A stretch of DNA of 64,000 nucleotides, from contig CAIIXF020000012.1 of NCBI GenBank assembly GCA_903813345.2, forward strand, positions 3,575,318 to 3,639,317. Reading direction: 5' to 3'. Below the pieces are notes generated by a model. The model made no database searches, was not told the DNA's origin, and worked only from the letters and a program-made list of their open reading frames with translations. Shown piece after piece: positions 36,901-49,189 of the stretch. The stretch is from Owenia fusiformis. Taxonomy: Eukaryota > Annelida > Polychaeta > Sabellida > Oweniidae. Both the position numbers and the translations under genes were made by a program. Numbering within the stretch: the stretch's first letter is position 1; every line of letters starts with the position of its first letter.

Positions 36901-39900
36901 CTTCCAACTACAAGTGTTGAAATTTTGTCATCTTAATGCCTCGTTTGGAAATTAGAATGAGAAATCGCCATATCAGCGATTTTTTCATACAGACATGGGT
37001 AGTACCAGTATAATCTCACACTCCTAATTCTATTTTAATTTACATGCATTTCAGAAAAAAGGCAGGGCGTTTACTTCAGGGTAAGTAACAGTAGCATGAA
37101 ATTTCCTCTACAATCTGATGAAAAGTGCAATTTTTCAATTGCCTCTAACTTAATCATGGAATAATATATGATTAATAAACATATCTCTAAGGTTTAAAAT
37201 AAGCAATAGATAGCATATTTAAGAAAGGACATTTAAAATGATTCTCAAAAAACTGCCCGGGGTACTATGATTAAAAACTGTTCAATAGTCACCATATGAC
37301 TCACAAACCAGTAAAACATCTCAATCAGGAAAGTCAAAAAGTCCACCAATCTATTTTTTAATCCTCTGTTGATGATTAATCAACCATGTATTTAATAGAA
37401 GAATTATGTGAATGAATTAAACCTAAAACTTGAAAATAAATCAGCCATTTGATTCTTTCAGGAGGGGTACGCCTTCTAAACTTACAAAGGTGCATGAACC
37501 AGTAAAGAAGGAAGGCCCCAAGTGGGATCCAGAGAGACTTAACACAGAGACAGAGTTTATCATGGGCGCAAAAGCCAACAAGTTAGTGAGTTTTTATATG
37601 GAGTGTCAGTCATAGTCTAGCCACTACTTATTTGACTCTTCAATGCCCCAACCTTCAGATGACCTCCACCTTGACCTACTTAGTGTATTGTTTAACCTTG
37701 TGTATTTTCTATGTTTCACTTTTACCATATTTCATAAGTTCAATACATTTTTCAAAAGTGACTGATCAGGCTTAGAAAAGCCCCATGAAAACTAACCTAC
37801 CGGTAAACGTTTTAAATTCAAACCTTATATCATTATCATTTTTTCTCCTTTTATTTTCAGAGCATTGGGTCTAGGTGCCACCAGAGGGAGACTCTATATC
37901 AAACACCCTGAAACTTTTAAGGTTTGTTTCTCACAAATTACATTACATTATAAAATGGTCTGGTAAAATATCAAAGGAGGATTTTCATTGAACCGTTAAC
38001 ATGTCCACTGTTGCCCTGGTTTAATTTCTAAATTTATATTTATGTACTGAACCCATATAAGAAGTATGATATAATTAGTGGATTTTAAAAGATTTAAGCA
38101 TTAATATTAGATGAACACGGTAACATCTCAGCAGAATTACCACCTTTATAGTATTTATTTCATCCTTAATTTTGGCAGTAGTTGATCTTTATTGCAGTAT
38201 TTGAACTCCCTTACAGTATTTGATCTTTATTGCAGTATTTGCACTCTATTGCAGTATTTGATCTTTATTGCAGTATTTGAACTCTATTGCAGTATTTGAT
38301 CTTTATTGCAGTATTTGAACTCTATTGCAGTATTTGATCTTTATTGGAGTATTTGCACTCTATTGCAGTATTTGATCTTCATCGCAGTATTTGAACTCTA
38401 TTGCAGTATTTGAACTCTATTGCAGTATTTGATCTTTATTGCAGTATTTGAACTCTATTGCAGTATTTGATCTTTATTGGAGTATTTGCACTCTATTGCA
38501 GTATTTGATCTTTATTGCAGTATACAGGAGACCAGGATGATAAACAGTGGTTATATGAGAATCAAAGGATGCCTGCCACAGGTGGAAAGTCGTATATGCT
38601 AATCATGGAAGATATCAAAGATCTATTTGGAACTGACGAATACAAGTAAGACTGATTTGGAAACATTTTTCTGATAATGCCTCATGCATGGGCTAAAATT
38701 CTTTAGTATACCCGTGAGCCATTTTGAAATTGAATCAATGCTATATTGGAATTAATAACTTAATTACTACATCATAGTAATATCTTCCACCATCTCAGAA
38801 ACATCACAATTTCAGAAATATTGTAATATTTTCTCTCATCATTTTAAGAATATCACAATAGTTTCTCATCATTTCTTTAAAAAATCATTTCAGAAACAGT
38901 ACAGCTGTAATACCACAAGAGCTAATAGGCTTCACAGTTCCTGATTGTATATTTCTCTCATCATTTCGTAAAATGCACTACATTATTGTCATCATTTCAG
39001 AAACAGTACAGCTCTAATACCACAAGAGCTAAAAGGCTTCACAGTTCCCGAGTGGATGATAGAGAAGATAAAGAAACAGATGCGCGACCAGAGAACCGAT
39101 CTCGTCTCTTTCAAAAATAAACAAAGAAGCAGGTCTTCCACCCCAGTGTCTGCATTAGAAAAGGTAGGCCTTGTATGAAGTTAACTTATTGTCTCATGTT
39201 TTGATATATTTCCAATAAAAGAAATATGTAATTTCCTAGCTAGGTTTCACAACACAGTAAAACACCTCTCTAATACAAACACCTCTCAATTTGAACACTT
39301 CCTCAAAGTGAACACCTGTCAATTCAAACAGTTTTGGCCAGTCCAAGTGTTGTTCAGAATGTTCTAGTTCTGTTTTTAAAGTGTGAGTTGTAGTATTGCA
39401 GTATTGTCACCTGTGAATGTTGATTGAGGTTTTGAAAGTTTTCTGTTTTATTGAATGCATTATTAAAGGTAGAATCAGATCTAAAGGGAGTGACAAAATT
39501 GCAAGCAATATGTACAATTGATCTAATAATCTATTCCTTACCAGGTCAAATATAATATTTCCCAAAAGATCTGTGAATTTTATCAATTAGTGAAGTTATT
39601 TAACATTCAAAGTGAAAAAATGGGGGAAATATTTAAATTCTCCCAAAAATAAGAATGGTAACCATTCTTATGGACAAATGATTGCATTATTGTAAAAATC
39701 TTTAAATTTCCTCAAATAAAGTTAATATACCTAGGGTATTTTTCAAAAATATACATGACAAGGAATGATATGAGCCCAAAATATTTTAAAATTGAAACAA
39801 TTTTCGTCAAGATGACGCCTTTAATGATTCACCACCATCACATTGACTGATGGAAGTTATGCACTATGGGGAGGTAGTCATACATCCAATTGGTTCATAT

Positions 39901-40690
39901 TTTATGCCATTTCTTTTAAACTTGAAGGCAATAACACAGAGGCAGTTTGTTGTTATCACTATCAATCATGTGTTCTATGGTGCAGTAGCAATTTACACAT
40001 TACGCTATTTCTATGCATTTGAATGCAATAACAGACCATACACTTACAATATTCTGTTATCACGTTCATTACTGTTATCATTATGCTTTATGTGTTGTAG
40101 GATGGAGTAGCAACTGATACAGATTCTGATAAAAACTTACCATTTTCCAACACTTACAATTCCACAGACAAAAGCTTAGCTGCCATTAAGCTTGATCCCA
40201 TGGTGAGCGTGAGTACAATTAAATCATTGATCCAACAATAAGATTGATAGTTTTTACTGAAAAAGAATATAACAATTATCGCATAGTCAGCTGCTGTCGT
40301 CTTGTGCTGATAAGGCTGCGTGTATCTGGTCAGCCGTGCACCACGAGAAACTCGTTATCCATTGAAATTTCACAGATGCAAGAGCAAACTAATTCCATCG
40401 TATGATGAAATCTTGGGAATGCTGGGTAAATTACATGACTACATTTTGCTCCTTGAATATTGTGTATGTCTTGCTCTGAATATTAGAAATGATTTTCTTT
40501 AATTTCATTTTAGAATTCACCTACTACGACTGAGGGTGACTTAGATTATGACGAACAACAAGTATCGCCATTCAATATGGCCAGCGGTATCTATGGTGAT
40601 GCAAGTCCTGCCCCTGGACGATCTCCCTCACATTCGGACATTTACGATCATGATGAACCTCCGTTATCAGCACCATTTCAAATATCATAA
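30932..40690 (+). CDS. DNTTIP1: DNTTIP1 (TdIF1), scaffold of the MiDAC histone deacetylase complex
   Basis: Fifteen exons: 30932-30993, 31215-32276, 33488-33602, 34043-34149, 34355-34460, 35697-35798, 36204-36323, 36687-36758, 37055-37080 (26 bp), 37462-37581, 37861-37921, 38521-38645, 39001-39163, 40101-40208 and 40514-40690. Phases all join, giving about 841 residues. The N-terminal dimerisation domain of the family lies in exons 4-7 (SVAIHKAKAGSIVSAARSLD, FKPGIENIKINNGD). The C-terminal DNA-binding/Ski-like region lies in exons 10-13 (EGPKWDPERLN, GATRGRLYIKHPETFKY, ATGGKSYMLIMEDIKDL). Basic clusters KKRR and KRKKKGR look like nuclear signals. The human protein has about 330 residues; here exon 2 adds about 350 residues of Pro/Ser-rich sequence and the C-terminus is also longer. 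Known role: bridges HDAC1/2 and ELMSAN1/MIDEAS. Confidence 0.88.
33228..33402. repeat. 15-bp minisatellite in DNTTIP1 intron 2
   Basis: About eleven tandem copies of GTTATAAATGGCACT with small changes. The unit is a multiple of three and stop-free in one frame, so it gives a spurious open frame; it lies inside an intron. Confidence 0.85.
34490..34655. mobile_element. Hairpin MITE in DNTTIP1 intron 5
   Basis: ACAATTGTTGACCTCT at the left is mirrored by AGAGGTCTACAATTGT at the right. Inside, AAACTACTGTTGAC pairs with GTCAACAGTAGTTT. It starts shortly after the exon 5 donor and has no coding capacity. Confidence 0.7.
35077..35348. repeat. Two tandem units of the AGTAAAACCTGT repeat family
   Basis: Two units of about 130 bp share ATACCTCTCAATGTGAACAC and GCCATGGACTTC. 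The right edge ends ACAGGTTTTACT, as in the related copies at 54332-54510 and 55984-56132. Confidence 0.65.
38168..38520 (+). repeat. 19-bp array of splice-acceptor-like units before DNTTIP1 exon 12
   Basis: About eighteen units of TATTTGATCTTTATTGCAG or TATTTGAACTCTATTGCAG; the last unit's CAG is the functional acceptor of exon 12. Nearly every unit ends in a pyrimidine-containing stretch plus CAG. Confidence 0.85.
39467..39815. repeat. Dispersed repeat, copy in DNTTIP1 intron 13
   Basis: It starts near AGATCTAAAGGGAGTGACAA and includes CCCAAAAGATC and a TTGAAACAATTTT word near its end. Related copies occur in an RNF25 intron (about 26960-27220) and a GPN3 intron (about 62980-63075, partial). 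No terminal structure is recognised. Confidence 0.6.
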
Positions 40691-41322
40691 CAAACATTCA
40701 TATTTTATTTTAATTGAGTATGAAATACTTAATATTGTAAAAAATGATAATTTACATTTGATGAAAATGTCATGTTGGTTTATGTTTAAAATATAAAACA
40801 GAGTGTTCCATAAGTATTGATAAACATATGTAACACTTATGTTTGTCTGTATTTCCTACTTTTTTCAACAGTCTAACCCTGCATGATGCACATATGCATC
40901 ATGAGAATGTGAATAGCCTATTAATATTTGTAAATATTTTTTGTGTTTAGTCAAAGATTACTGGATATAGAGTCACTCTGCACCCAGTATTTTATCAGTA
41001 CTTATTGAACACCCTGTAAAAACATATAACTTGATGTCTTTATGCTGGACATGACAAACGTGACATTTTTTGCAAGGGTGATTTTATTTTATATACTGTC
41101 TATTATGTAGCTTTTATCATGACTAGGATCTACCTATTTATATGTATATTTATGTATCAATCAGTAGATGAGTTGGAAGGATGTATTGTAATTTTGTTCT
41201 GGTACATTGTCTCCCATTATTATATGGATAGTTTCCCATTATTATATGGAGGGTCTCCCATTATTATATGGAGGCAGTCTGTTAAATTCAGTATTGTTAT
41301 CATATTTTTCAATTTACAATGT

Positions 41323-41455
41323 ATCACTGTTCCACAGCTGGATGACTCTACTTAGTTTAGCTGAAATCGGAGCCTCATTGAAAACAAAAGAATTTCGGCA
41401 ACCTTCTTGAATGAAGCTAACTGCAGTTAGAGTCATCCAGTTGTGGAACAGTGAT
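41323..41455. mobile_element. 133-bp hairpin MITE
   Basis: ATCACTGTTCCACAGCTGGA at the left is matched by its near-exact inverse at the right (28 bp arms). It has no coding potential and lies about 630 bp past the DNTTIP1 stop. Confidence 0.75.
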
Positions 41456-41767
41456 GTGTAGGATCATAAATTTCTTAATAATTTGTGAAATAATCAGCCA
41501 TTTATAATTTTGAAATTCTTAATCAGCAAACTATTTTTCCTATTTTTCTGCCATTAATTTTTGGCATTTGCAGTGTTTGTTTGAAGCTCAGTGATAAACT
41601 GGTTTGCTCATTTTCTATACCCCCTCCTCAAAACACAAAAATAAATTATGTATGGAAATGTTGATCATCAGAACCACAAGACTTCGAGGGAGACAGTACG
41701 CTTTTGGGGTCATAATATTATATTACATATTCATGTATGAGTTCTTCTTTTAAAAACATGTAGCTTA

Positions 41768-41906
41768 TGCCTGGGTCACATTTGCTCTGTTGCATCGGCC
41801 GGCGCCTGGGCGATTGAGAGTTTTGTTCAATATTGTATTCAATTTTGAACAAAATACTCAATCGGATGGGCACCATAGTAAAAATCGGGGCAAATGTGAC
41901 CAAGGC
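41768..41906. mobile_element. 139-bp hairpin MITE
   Basis: TGCCTGGGTCACATTTGC and GCAAATGTGACCAAGGCA form the ends, flanked by TA-type sequence. An inner pair, GATTGAGAGTTTTGTTCAA and its inverse, extends the hairpin almost to the centre. Confidence 0.7.
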
Positions 41907-42232
41907 ATTAACCTCCCTATTTTTGTATATGCCAGAACATGCAGGTACATCTCTACTATATTTTTGACTCACTTCCATGGTTTTGATCCACTCATTGTGG
42001 ATGCCATATTTTACACGGCTATGCCCTTGTGTTGAGTTTATTTAATGTTGGCTTAACATTTATATGTACAGAGAGAGAGAGAGAGAGTATAAATACTCAC
42101 TATATATAATGTGGCTGTGTACCAAGTATACATACCATGCTATAATATATTATTAATATATTAATTACATTTTATATTCTGTTATTTTTATCTACATGGA
42201 TGTGCATTCTGGGTTTTTTGAGGTCATTTTTA

Positions 42233-42257
42233 TGTCACCACCACAAGTGGTGACATA
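42233..42257. repeat. TGTCACCACC hairpin repeat, copy 1
   Basis: ATGTCACCA is followed by CCACAAG and TGGTGACAT. Related sequences occur at 54045-54070 and, without the closing half, at 63463-63500, where the following sequence also resembles 36855-36910. Confidence 0.6.
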
Positions 42258-42506
42258 TTGTTATATTTTTTTGTGGATAGTGTTCTGCAAATTAGAGGTG
42301 CTCGGGGCATACCCATCTTTTATGGGAGTTTAAAAGTATTAAAGTTTTTAAATTTATAAGATCGCCATGGGCCTGTTATAATTTGCATTTGCCATGTCTC
42401 CTAGAGGGTGAAAGATTTAGTACATAAAAGAAATTATATCATAGTCATTTTAGACGATAGACTGTGCCATCAGTGTTTTTCAACTGAGTCCCTTTTAAGG
42501 TGTGGA

Positions 42507-42641
42507 TGACTTTTGGACTTGTGCATGACTTTTGGACTTGTGCATGACTTTGGGACTTGTGCATGACTTTGGGACTTGTGCGTGACTTTTGGACTTGTGC
42601 GTGACTTTTGGACTTGTGCGTGACTTTTGGACTTGTGCAGG
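42507..42641. repeat. 19-bp tandem repeat
   Basis: About seven copies of TGACTTTTGGACTTGTGCA with G/T and A/G variants. It is noncoding as far as I can tell. Confidence 0.85.
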
Positions 42642-43869
42642 ATACACTAGGGGCAGCTTCTAAGTATAAAGCAAGTTCAAAATTTAAAAAGAGACACATA
42701 CTTTTTCAGTTACTATATGCAGATTTCCTCAAACTGAAATATTTACAGAAAAGACTACTTAAGAATGTTATTTGCTGATATTTTTATTTTGGGGTCAGAA
42801 GTAGGCACAGAGGCCTTTTAATGTCTATGACATTTCCAATAAAAACAATAAAAAACATGAACAGATCTCAGGACTAATAAAAGTGAATCTATCCATGAGG
42901 TGATGAGAAAGATATCATGCTAGTCAACTAGTCATGACCATATATGGGAAAGAAACTAGAGTGAAAACTACATAAAAATGTAATGAAAAAGTTCTGTAGT
43001 AGGCATGAACCGACTGCCAGAGAGAAATGGTTGAATCATTAATCTTTTTGCATCCTTGGGTGCTATATTTTTATTATACAGCAGTTAAAGTTCAACCTGT
43101 GCGTAACCAAAGCTGTGTGTCTCTTATGAATAAAACATTCTCAATTTATCAAAGATTATCTGTTTTATAATATACAGAGTCTCAAATAAAAGTCCTGTCC
43201 CACTACAGCCAAAACCAAAATATAATGGTACAAAAGATCATCCAAAGTTATGTTGATTAGCGCGTGGCCTGTTAACTGTCACAAAATGCCATGTTGTATC
43301 TACTGGGTGACCATACACCTAGAAACGTGCCATTTCGGTGTATTTGGCAGGGTTTTAAAAATCACGCATCAGAAAGGTAAAAGGATGGCAATGAATTTAA
43401 CCATTTGTTGATTGGGTCAGACGTGTAGCATATAAAGGGGCAATAGATAGTGGATAAGACTTTTTCAGAATGCGAAAATTTTTTGACATATTGCTGAGGT
43501 CATATCCTTCTCACTTTGATGCAATAAAAGCTACTGGGGAAGGGCATATTACAATAGTAGGAAAATTGTGAAAATATAGGTACCGTACATATTTTTCATC
43601 AAAAATACTTGAGAGTTTGTGAGTTAATGTAACTTTGGATGACCTTTCCAATGGTATATCACTCTAGGAACTATCTGTTGAGGTTTTAGCTGTAGCAGGG
43701 GAGATGGGGATTTATTTGGTGCATTTAAAAGGAAGATGGTTTTTACAGGCATGAATAAAAATAATAAGAGCCTTTCTGAAAGAGATTCATTTTTTTCAAG
43801 TTGATGGCATGTCATATTTACGGTTAATAGAAATATGCTTTATTCATTATTTATATGTTTTTTCAGGTT

Positions 43870-45969
43870 TTTTTTTTTGTTTTTTTTTTATTTTTTTTTT
43901 AATTTATTCATTCATTTCACATACAACTTCTAACATACAATTCATTTTCATATAGTACTGTTAAATTGACATAATTTCCATATTTGAATTTACTGATACA
44001 GTTTTTGGCTACTAAGACCAAATTATTTATATCACTGTTTTCCATTCCTAAAAGTATATCACTAGTTGACATATGTATCATTTTGCCAAATTTAGCATTG
44101 CATTTATCTTGTACAACTTTCCACAATCCTTTAACAATTCTACATTCCACAAAGAAATGTTCATAAGTATCTCTCATCGTATTACAATATTTACAGTTCT
44201 CATTCTCAGAAAGTTTCATCTTGTATAATAATATGTTTGTTGGGTAAATTTTATGTATAATTTTATATTGCAATGCTTTAAGTCTTGGTTCTTTAATTTT
44301 TGAAAATTCATACCAAATAGTTCTCCATGTCAAATTTTGATAAATTTGATCCCATTTTGCTTCAACCTTTGGAATCATTAACTCTTTATCCAAAATCATA
44401 TTCTTAACATGCTTTGCGGTGATATCTTTAACAAACATTTTATTATATTTACAAGGTTTCTCCTCCTGTTGAATATCAACATCGACATTCATCAGTGCAC
44501 TTTTAACTACATTGTATTGTAAAAGGATTTCAGGTGTTTGCCCGACAATCTGTACAATTTCATCATAATCTTTTATGGAACCATTTTGACTTAGAAAATC
44601 TTTTACTTTTACAATACCTCGGTCCATCCATTTTTTGAAATAAATATTTGACCTTTTAAACTGTATGTTCATATTATTCCAAAACACATCATGCTTTGAA
44701 ACACTTTTTGTGATCCTGAGGTCTCTATTGTTGAGCCATTGTTTGATTAGATATATGTAAAATTCTGGGAGTTTCTCTATTTCTGTTTTATTTTTGAGAT
44801 TTTCATAATTTGTTTGATATTCAAATATAAATGGTTCATGTCCAGATTTTTTTAGAAAATGTTTAAATATATTATGCCAAGTAGCTTGGTGTGTTATAGC
44901 ATATCTTTTTACCCAGGTCATAATCATTGTACTTTGCGTAACGTTTATATCAATTATATTTATACCTCCATTTACATATTTTTGACGAAGTATTTTTCTT
45001 TTTATCCGTTCCCCTCCTCTCCCAGTTTTATTCCCCCATAAAAACTGATACAAAATTTGATTTATATTGTCTAATATGTTTTGAGGTGCTTTAAACACCA
45101 TCAGCATATTTGTTATTTGAGATGCTATCAAAGATTTAATTAAGTTGACTTTTCCAATAAGGGTAATATTTCTCTTTGACCACAATTTTATCAATGATTT
45201 CATTTTATCTATTTTTGGGTTCCAGTTTATTTCAATTTTGCTAGCTTCACATGTATTAGAAAATATAATTCCTAAGATTTTCAGTTTGGCATTGTGTCCA
45301 AGTTTCCACGTTATACTACATGGTGATTCCATTGAGTTTTTATTTTGCCCGAGCCACATTGCTTGGGATTTTTCTTTATTTAGTTTCAAACCTGTGGTCA
45401 AATAGAACTTGTCAGACTCTTTCATGAGTTCTTCTAGTGATGCGCTATCTTTTAGAAATGCAGTGGCATCATCTGCATATGTTGTAATTTTGACAATAGT
45501 TTCATTGTTTATAGTAATTCCTTTTATATTATCATTTTGCCTAATTTTATTTGAGAACATTTCTGTTGCTAAAATGAAGATCAATGCACTTAATGGACAG
45601 CCTTGACGCAAGCCTTGCTTTAATTCAAACCACTGGGTGAAAAAACCATTATTTGTTACAGCTGATGTAGTATTTTTATTAAAAACTTGAATCCATTTGA
45701 TAAAGCTTTCACCAAAATTATATTTTTTGAGCATTTCAATGATGAATGTTTTTGATATCGAATCAAATGCCCGGGAATAATCTAATGCGACCATCATTGC
45801 TGGTAAATTCTCTGTCTCAATATGATTTAATACATCATCAATAAGTCGAAGATTAAGATGGATACCTCGCTCCTTCATATAAGCATTTTGATCTGAATTA
45901 ACCAATTTCTTAATTACCTTTTGTAACCTCTGAGCTAAAACTGATGCCCCTATTTTATAGTCATTTATA
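43870..45969 (-). mobile_element. 5'-truncated LINE with poly-A tail and target-site duplication
   Basis: The insertion lies on the minus strand, flanked by TTTTTTCAGGTT at 43858-43869 and 45970-45981. Next to the left copy is a T-rich run (43870-43915), which is the poly-A tail of the minus-strand element. The open frame is intact from the truncation point to the tail, so the copy is fairly young. Confidence 0.8.
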
Positions 45970-45975
45970 TTTTTT
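43917..45975 (-). CDS. LINE ORF2: reverse transcriptase and C-terminal zinc motif, N-terminus missing
   Basis: About 680 residues are open without a stop, reading in from the truncated 5' edge (first Met in frame at 45905). RT motifs are intact: ALDYSRAFDS (motif A), QGLRQGCPLSALIFILA (motif B) and TYADDA (motif C with the two catalytic Asp). The tail carries CKYCNTMRDTYEHFFVEC, a CCHC-type motif. The upstream endonuclease is absent because of 5' truncation, so this copy alone should not be mobile. The sequence resembles the L1/Tx1 group more than the LINE at 1345-8622; that is a judgement by eye. Confidence 0.8.
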
Positions 45976-46089
45976 CAGGTTACTAGTAAATGTGTTTATG
46001 CAAAAAATACCAGATTTTCAAAGTGAAAGGAATGTAACTATTATTACACCTGTCTAAGCTGAATGCCCTTGGACTGGTAAAAGTGTTTG

Positions 46090-47996
46090 CATTTCACTGG
46101 TGGATATCAAGCGAAGGTAACTACCATCACCTTTGCATTCAAGATGTCGGACGAAAATTGTCGATTTCGAAATTTTTAGTTTTCATCGAATTAAACCACT
46201 TTATATTTGACATAATGCTTTGATATTTGAACCAAATCAGGCTTATATAACATGGGAACTCTGGAGTATGATCATTTGTTCATATGACGTGCGTTGGTGC
46301 CACATTTCAACGATATCTTCCACCGCTTGAAGGTTACTGGTATTTTGGTTTTACAGATGACACGGTTACTGATTTATAGTGATGCGGTAACGTTGAGAGT
46401 TTATAATGGAGAGCTAAGATGTCCTAGTTCAGATAGCAAAACATGCTTTATAACAATTGTGGTGGTTCACATTATCTTGATCCCCAAGATCAATTACTCA
46501 TCGACATCGTCATTACTATTTATTCCTAGGTGCAAGGTGTGGCCGATTCCAGCCAATCCGAACACAGTATTTCATATAACTGCAGTAGGAAAAAATCCCG
46601 GAAAAAATACACGTAGTTTGCAATTTTGGGACTCGTGCTTTTGGAAAGCAACACCTTCCACATTGCTCTGAGTCATTTAATTGATCTTGCATTGGTGTTA
46701 AAAGATAAAATTCTTTATATATAGTTGGATATTTGAGAATTAAAAAAATCAACCTTTATTTGAAAAATGGCGGAAAATTTGAATATTTGAGATATGAAAA
46801 TGTCTCAGTAACAACATTAATATTGTCTGACCATGTGGACTAAAGCTATCCGTACACCAATGGGACATGTCCAACTTTGTCATTTTGTCTGTGTTTATAA
46901 AATGACCTTCATTTGTCCGGTAATGTCCCTTGGAAAGAATTAACATGTTTATTTTTTCTTGGGACACAAAGGGACAAAATAAGACAACGACGGACAATGA
47001 CACGGGAACAACATGGGACAAAAGAGACAACGTTGGACAATGTCCCCTGATGTCCCATGGATGTTCTGATGGAAATGTCCGAGCTTGTCCCTTCATGTCT
47101 CATGAAAATATTTTACTCTATAGCTCCCTTGATGCGCCATCATTGCGATATTTTGTAAAGTTCATTCTTGATCCTTGAACGGAGTACAGCCGGACATGAG
47201 CCAGGCATCGTTCGAATTTTTACAGATTATTTTTGTTTCCAGTATGTATTACTGTGTAGGAACAAATGTAGTTGCGTCTACCTCCAACCATATTGCTTTC
47301 ATTGGTATCTCCTCTTTATTCTGGCTCCTTTAAAATTGTTGACCTTGGATGTGTTGGCCATGGATTTATCTGTTAACAATTATTTTAAGATACTCTCATT
47401 AAGTTATATTTTACAATCTCCCTTGACATATTTACATAAAACATAGAGAACCAAATGCCATTGAAAGACATATTGATTTAAACATTAAAACTTTTCATTA
47501 AGTTCCCTTTCAGGTAGGAAAAGTTGGTATCTGGAGCTTATTTAACATGACGACTTTCCAAGGTGTGGTCAAGCAAAATAGCTACATGTATTCTTTCCCT
47601 TGTTGTTCTACAAAAAGTGCACATATGGCCAAGCGCATCTTTTTGGCCTGAAACAAAAGAACAATATTACAGACTTTACACAGTAACCGCATCATCTTGA
47701 AAACAGACTCGACCATTACCGAATCATACATTTCCAGTAACCTTCCCCTAAGCGATAGAAGATATCGTTGAAATGTGGCACCCACGCACGACATATGAAC
47801 AAATGATCATACTCCAGAGTTTCCACGTCATATAAGCCTGATTTGGTTCAAATATCGAAGCATTATGTCAAATATAAAGTGGTTTAATTCGATGAAAACT
47901 AAAAAGTTCGAAATCGACAATATTCGTCCGCCATCTTGAATGCGAAGGTTGTGACGGCAGTTACCTTCGCTTGATCTCCATCAGTGTATTTGCAGG
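46090..47996. mobile_element. Long-inverted-repeat element
   Basis: The left arm, about 46090-46420, is the imperfect reverse complement of about 47670-47996. Shared words include ATCAAGCGAAGGTAACT, CATCGAATTAAACCACTTTA and GGAGTATGATCATTTGTTC. The interior includes a GGACAA/TTGTCC-rich patch (about 46850-47150) that resembles 18200-18300 in the lectin gene and may be a further insertion. There is no transposase. A partial relative lies at 12440-13510. Confidence 0.75.
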
Positions 47997-49189
47997 TGTT
48001 TTCCTTGCGATTTTTTAATATCTACGGTAGCTTAAAACTAGGACAAAAAGCATACTTTCATGCCTATGTTAATACAAACTTAGTCTAGTTTCAATTATTT
48101 CTTTTTTTCAACAATATTTACATTGATAGGAATAAAATGAATGTAGTTGAAAGTTCACTGTGCAATGTGTGAGTCCTTTTATTTAAACTGGCTATAAATC
48201 TTTAGAATGAAAAAGTTATTGGGGTGTTAAGGCCAGGTCCCTCGCATTAAATATACTATATTCCAACATACTCAAATACATCTTATTCACTCCTCTTTGT
48301 TAGCATCTTGATTCACAAGGTTTCGATTGTTCCAACCCCTAGACCAAGTGGAAAGCGACGATGCGTTCTTGAATGAATAAACTAAAATCGTTAATTACTA
48401 TTCTCATTTACAAAGGCCTTCTATGAAAACCTTGTGAGAGATTTCTTTCATAAGAAAAAAGTAATCTTGAACTGAGCTGAAAGGTTAGACTGGCACGGCC
48501 TAATGTATGTGATACCTGAGAAAAGATTCATATTTAAGAATGTGAATAAGTTGTTGCTTATGCGTCACATTAAAGTATAGGCCTAGTACAAGTAAGTTGC
48601 ATTTCTACTTTTACAATTGCCTAAGAAAACTTTTGATTTAATAATTTAGTTAATGAATGTTAATGACAATTGAAAAAGTTGAGTTATTAAGTGTTTTTAG
48701 AGATCTTCTAGACATTCGAGCTAGTCAACTCTAGGTCAATAATTTACATTGAAAATAAACGGCCATTATTTTATTTTCATTAATTGGAAAACAAAATTGA
48801 GGTCTATATTTCCATATTCTTTTTGGCTTTCTAGCAAAATTATTTTTTAATTGCAGTTTCACAAGACGTTGTATAGTATACAAGACTGTTACAAGTGTTA
48901 TACCAGAGACTTTGGTTTTTTGACCACTTACCCATTTAGGACTTTTATACAAGATTTTCACATGAAATTGATGGACCACTAACTCACATATGACTAGCAA
49001 ACAGGATTTGAGCATTACATACATTATATTGGTGAATCACTGACCCATATAGGACAAGAATACAGAATTTTCACATGAAATTGATGGATAGCTAGATCAT
49101 TTAAGACTAGTATACATGATTTGCACATTATATTGGTGATCTCTAAAAGACATACACACATAATTTGAGTGATTTGGTTCACCCTTTAC
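47997..49189. other. Gene-free stretch with a short tandem duplication
   Basis: About 48925-49025 and 49035-49140 share TTTTCACATGAAATTGATGGA and neighbouring words. I see no exon. Confidence 0.45.

Larger units (their letters stand above)
40691..43857. other. Region downstream of DNTTIP1 with MITEs and short tandem repeats
   Basis: It probably includes the DNTTIP1 3' UTR. I see no further coding exon. It holds two small MITEs (41323-41455, 41768-41906), a GA run at 42071-42086, a TGTCACCACC hairpin (42233-42257) and a 19-bp tandem repeat (42507-42641). Confidence 0.45.

Noticed and set aside
46294-46671. Open frame of 125 codons
   Set aside because: It runs through the left arm and interior of a long-inverted-repeat element and shows no domain.
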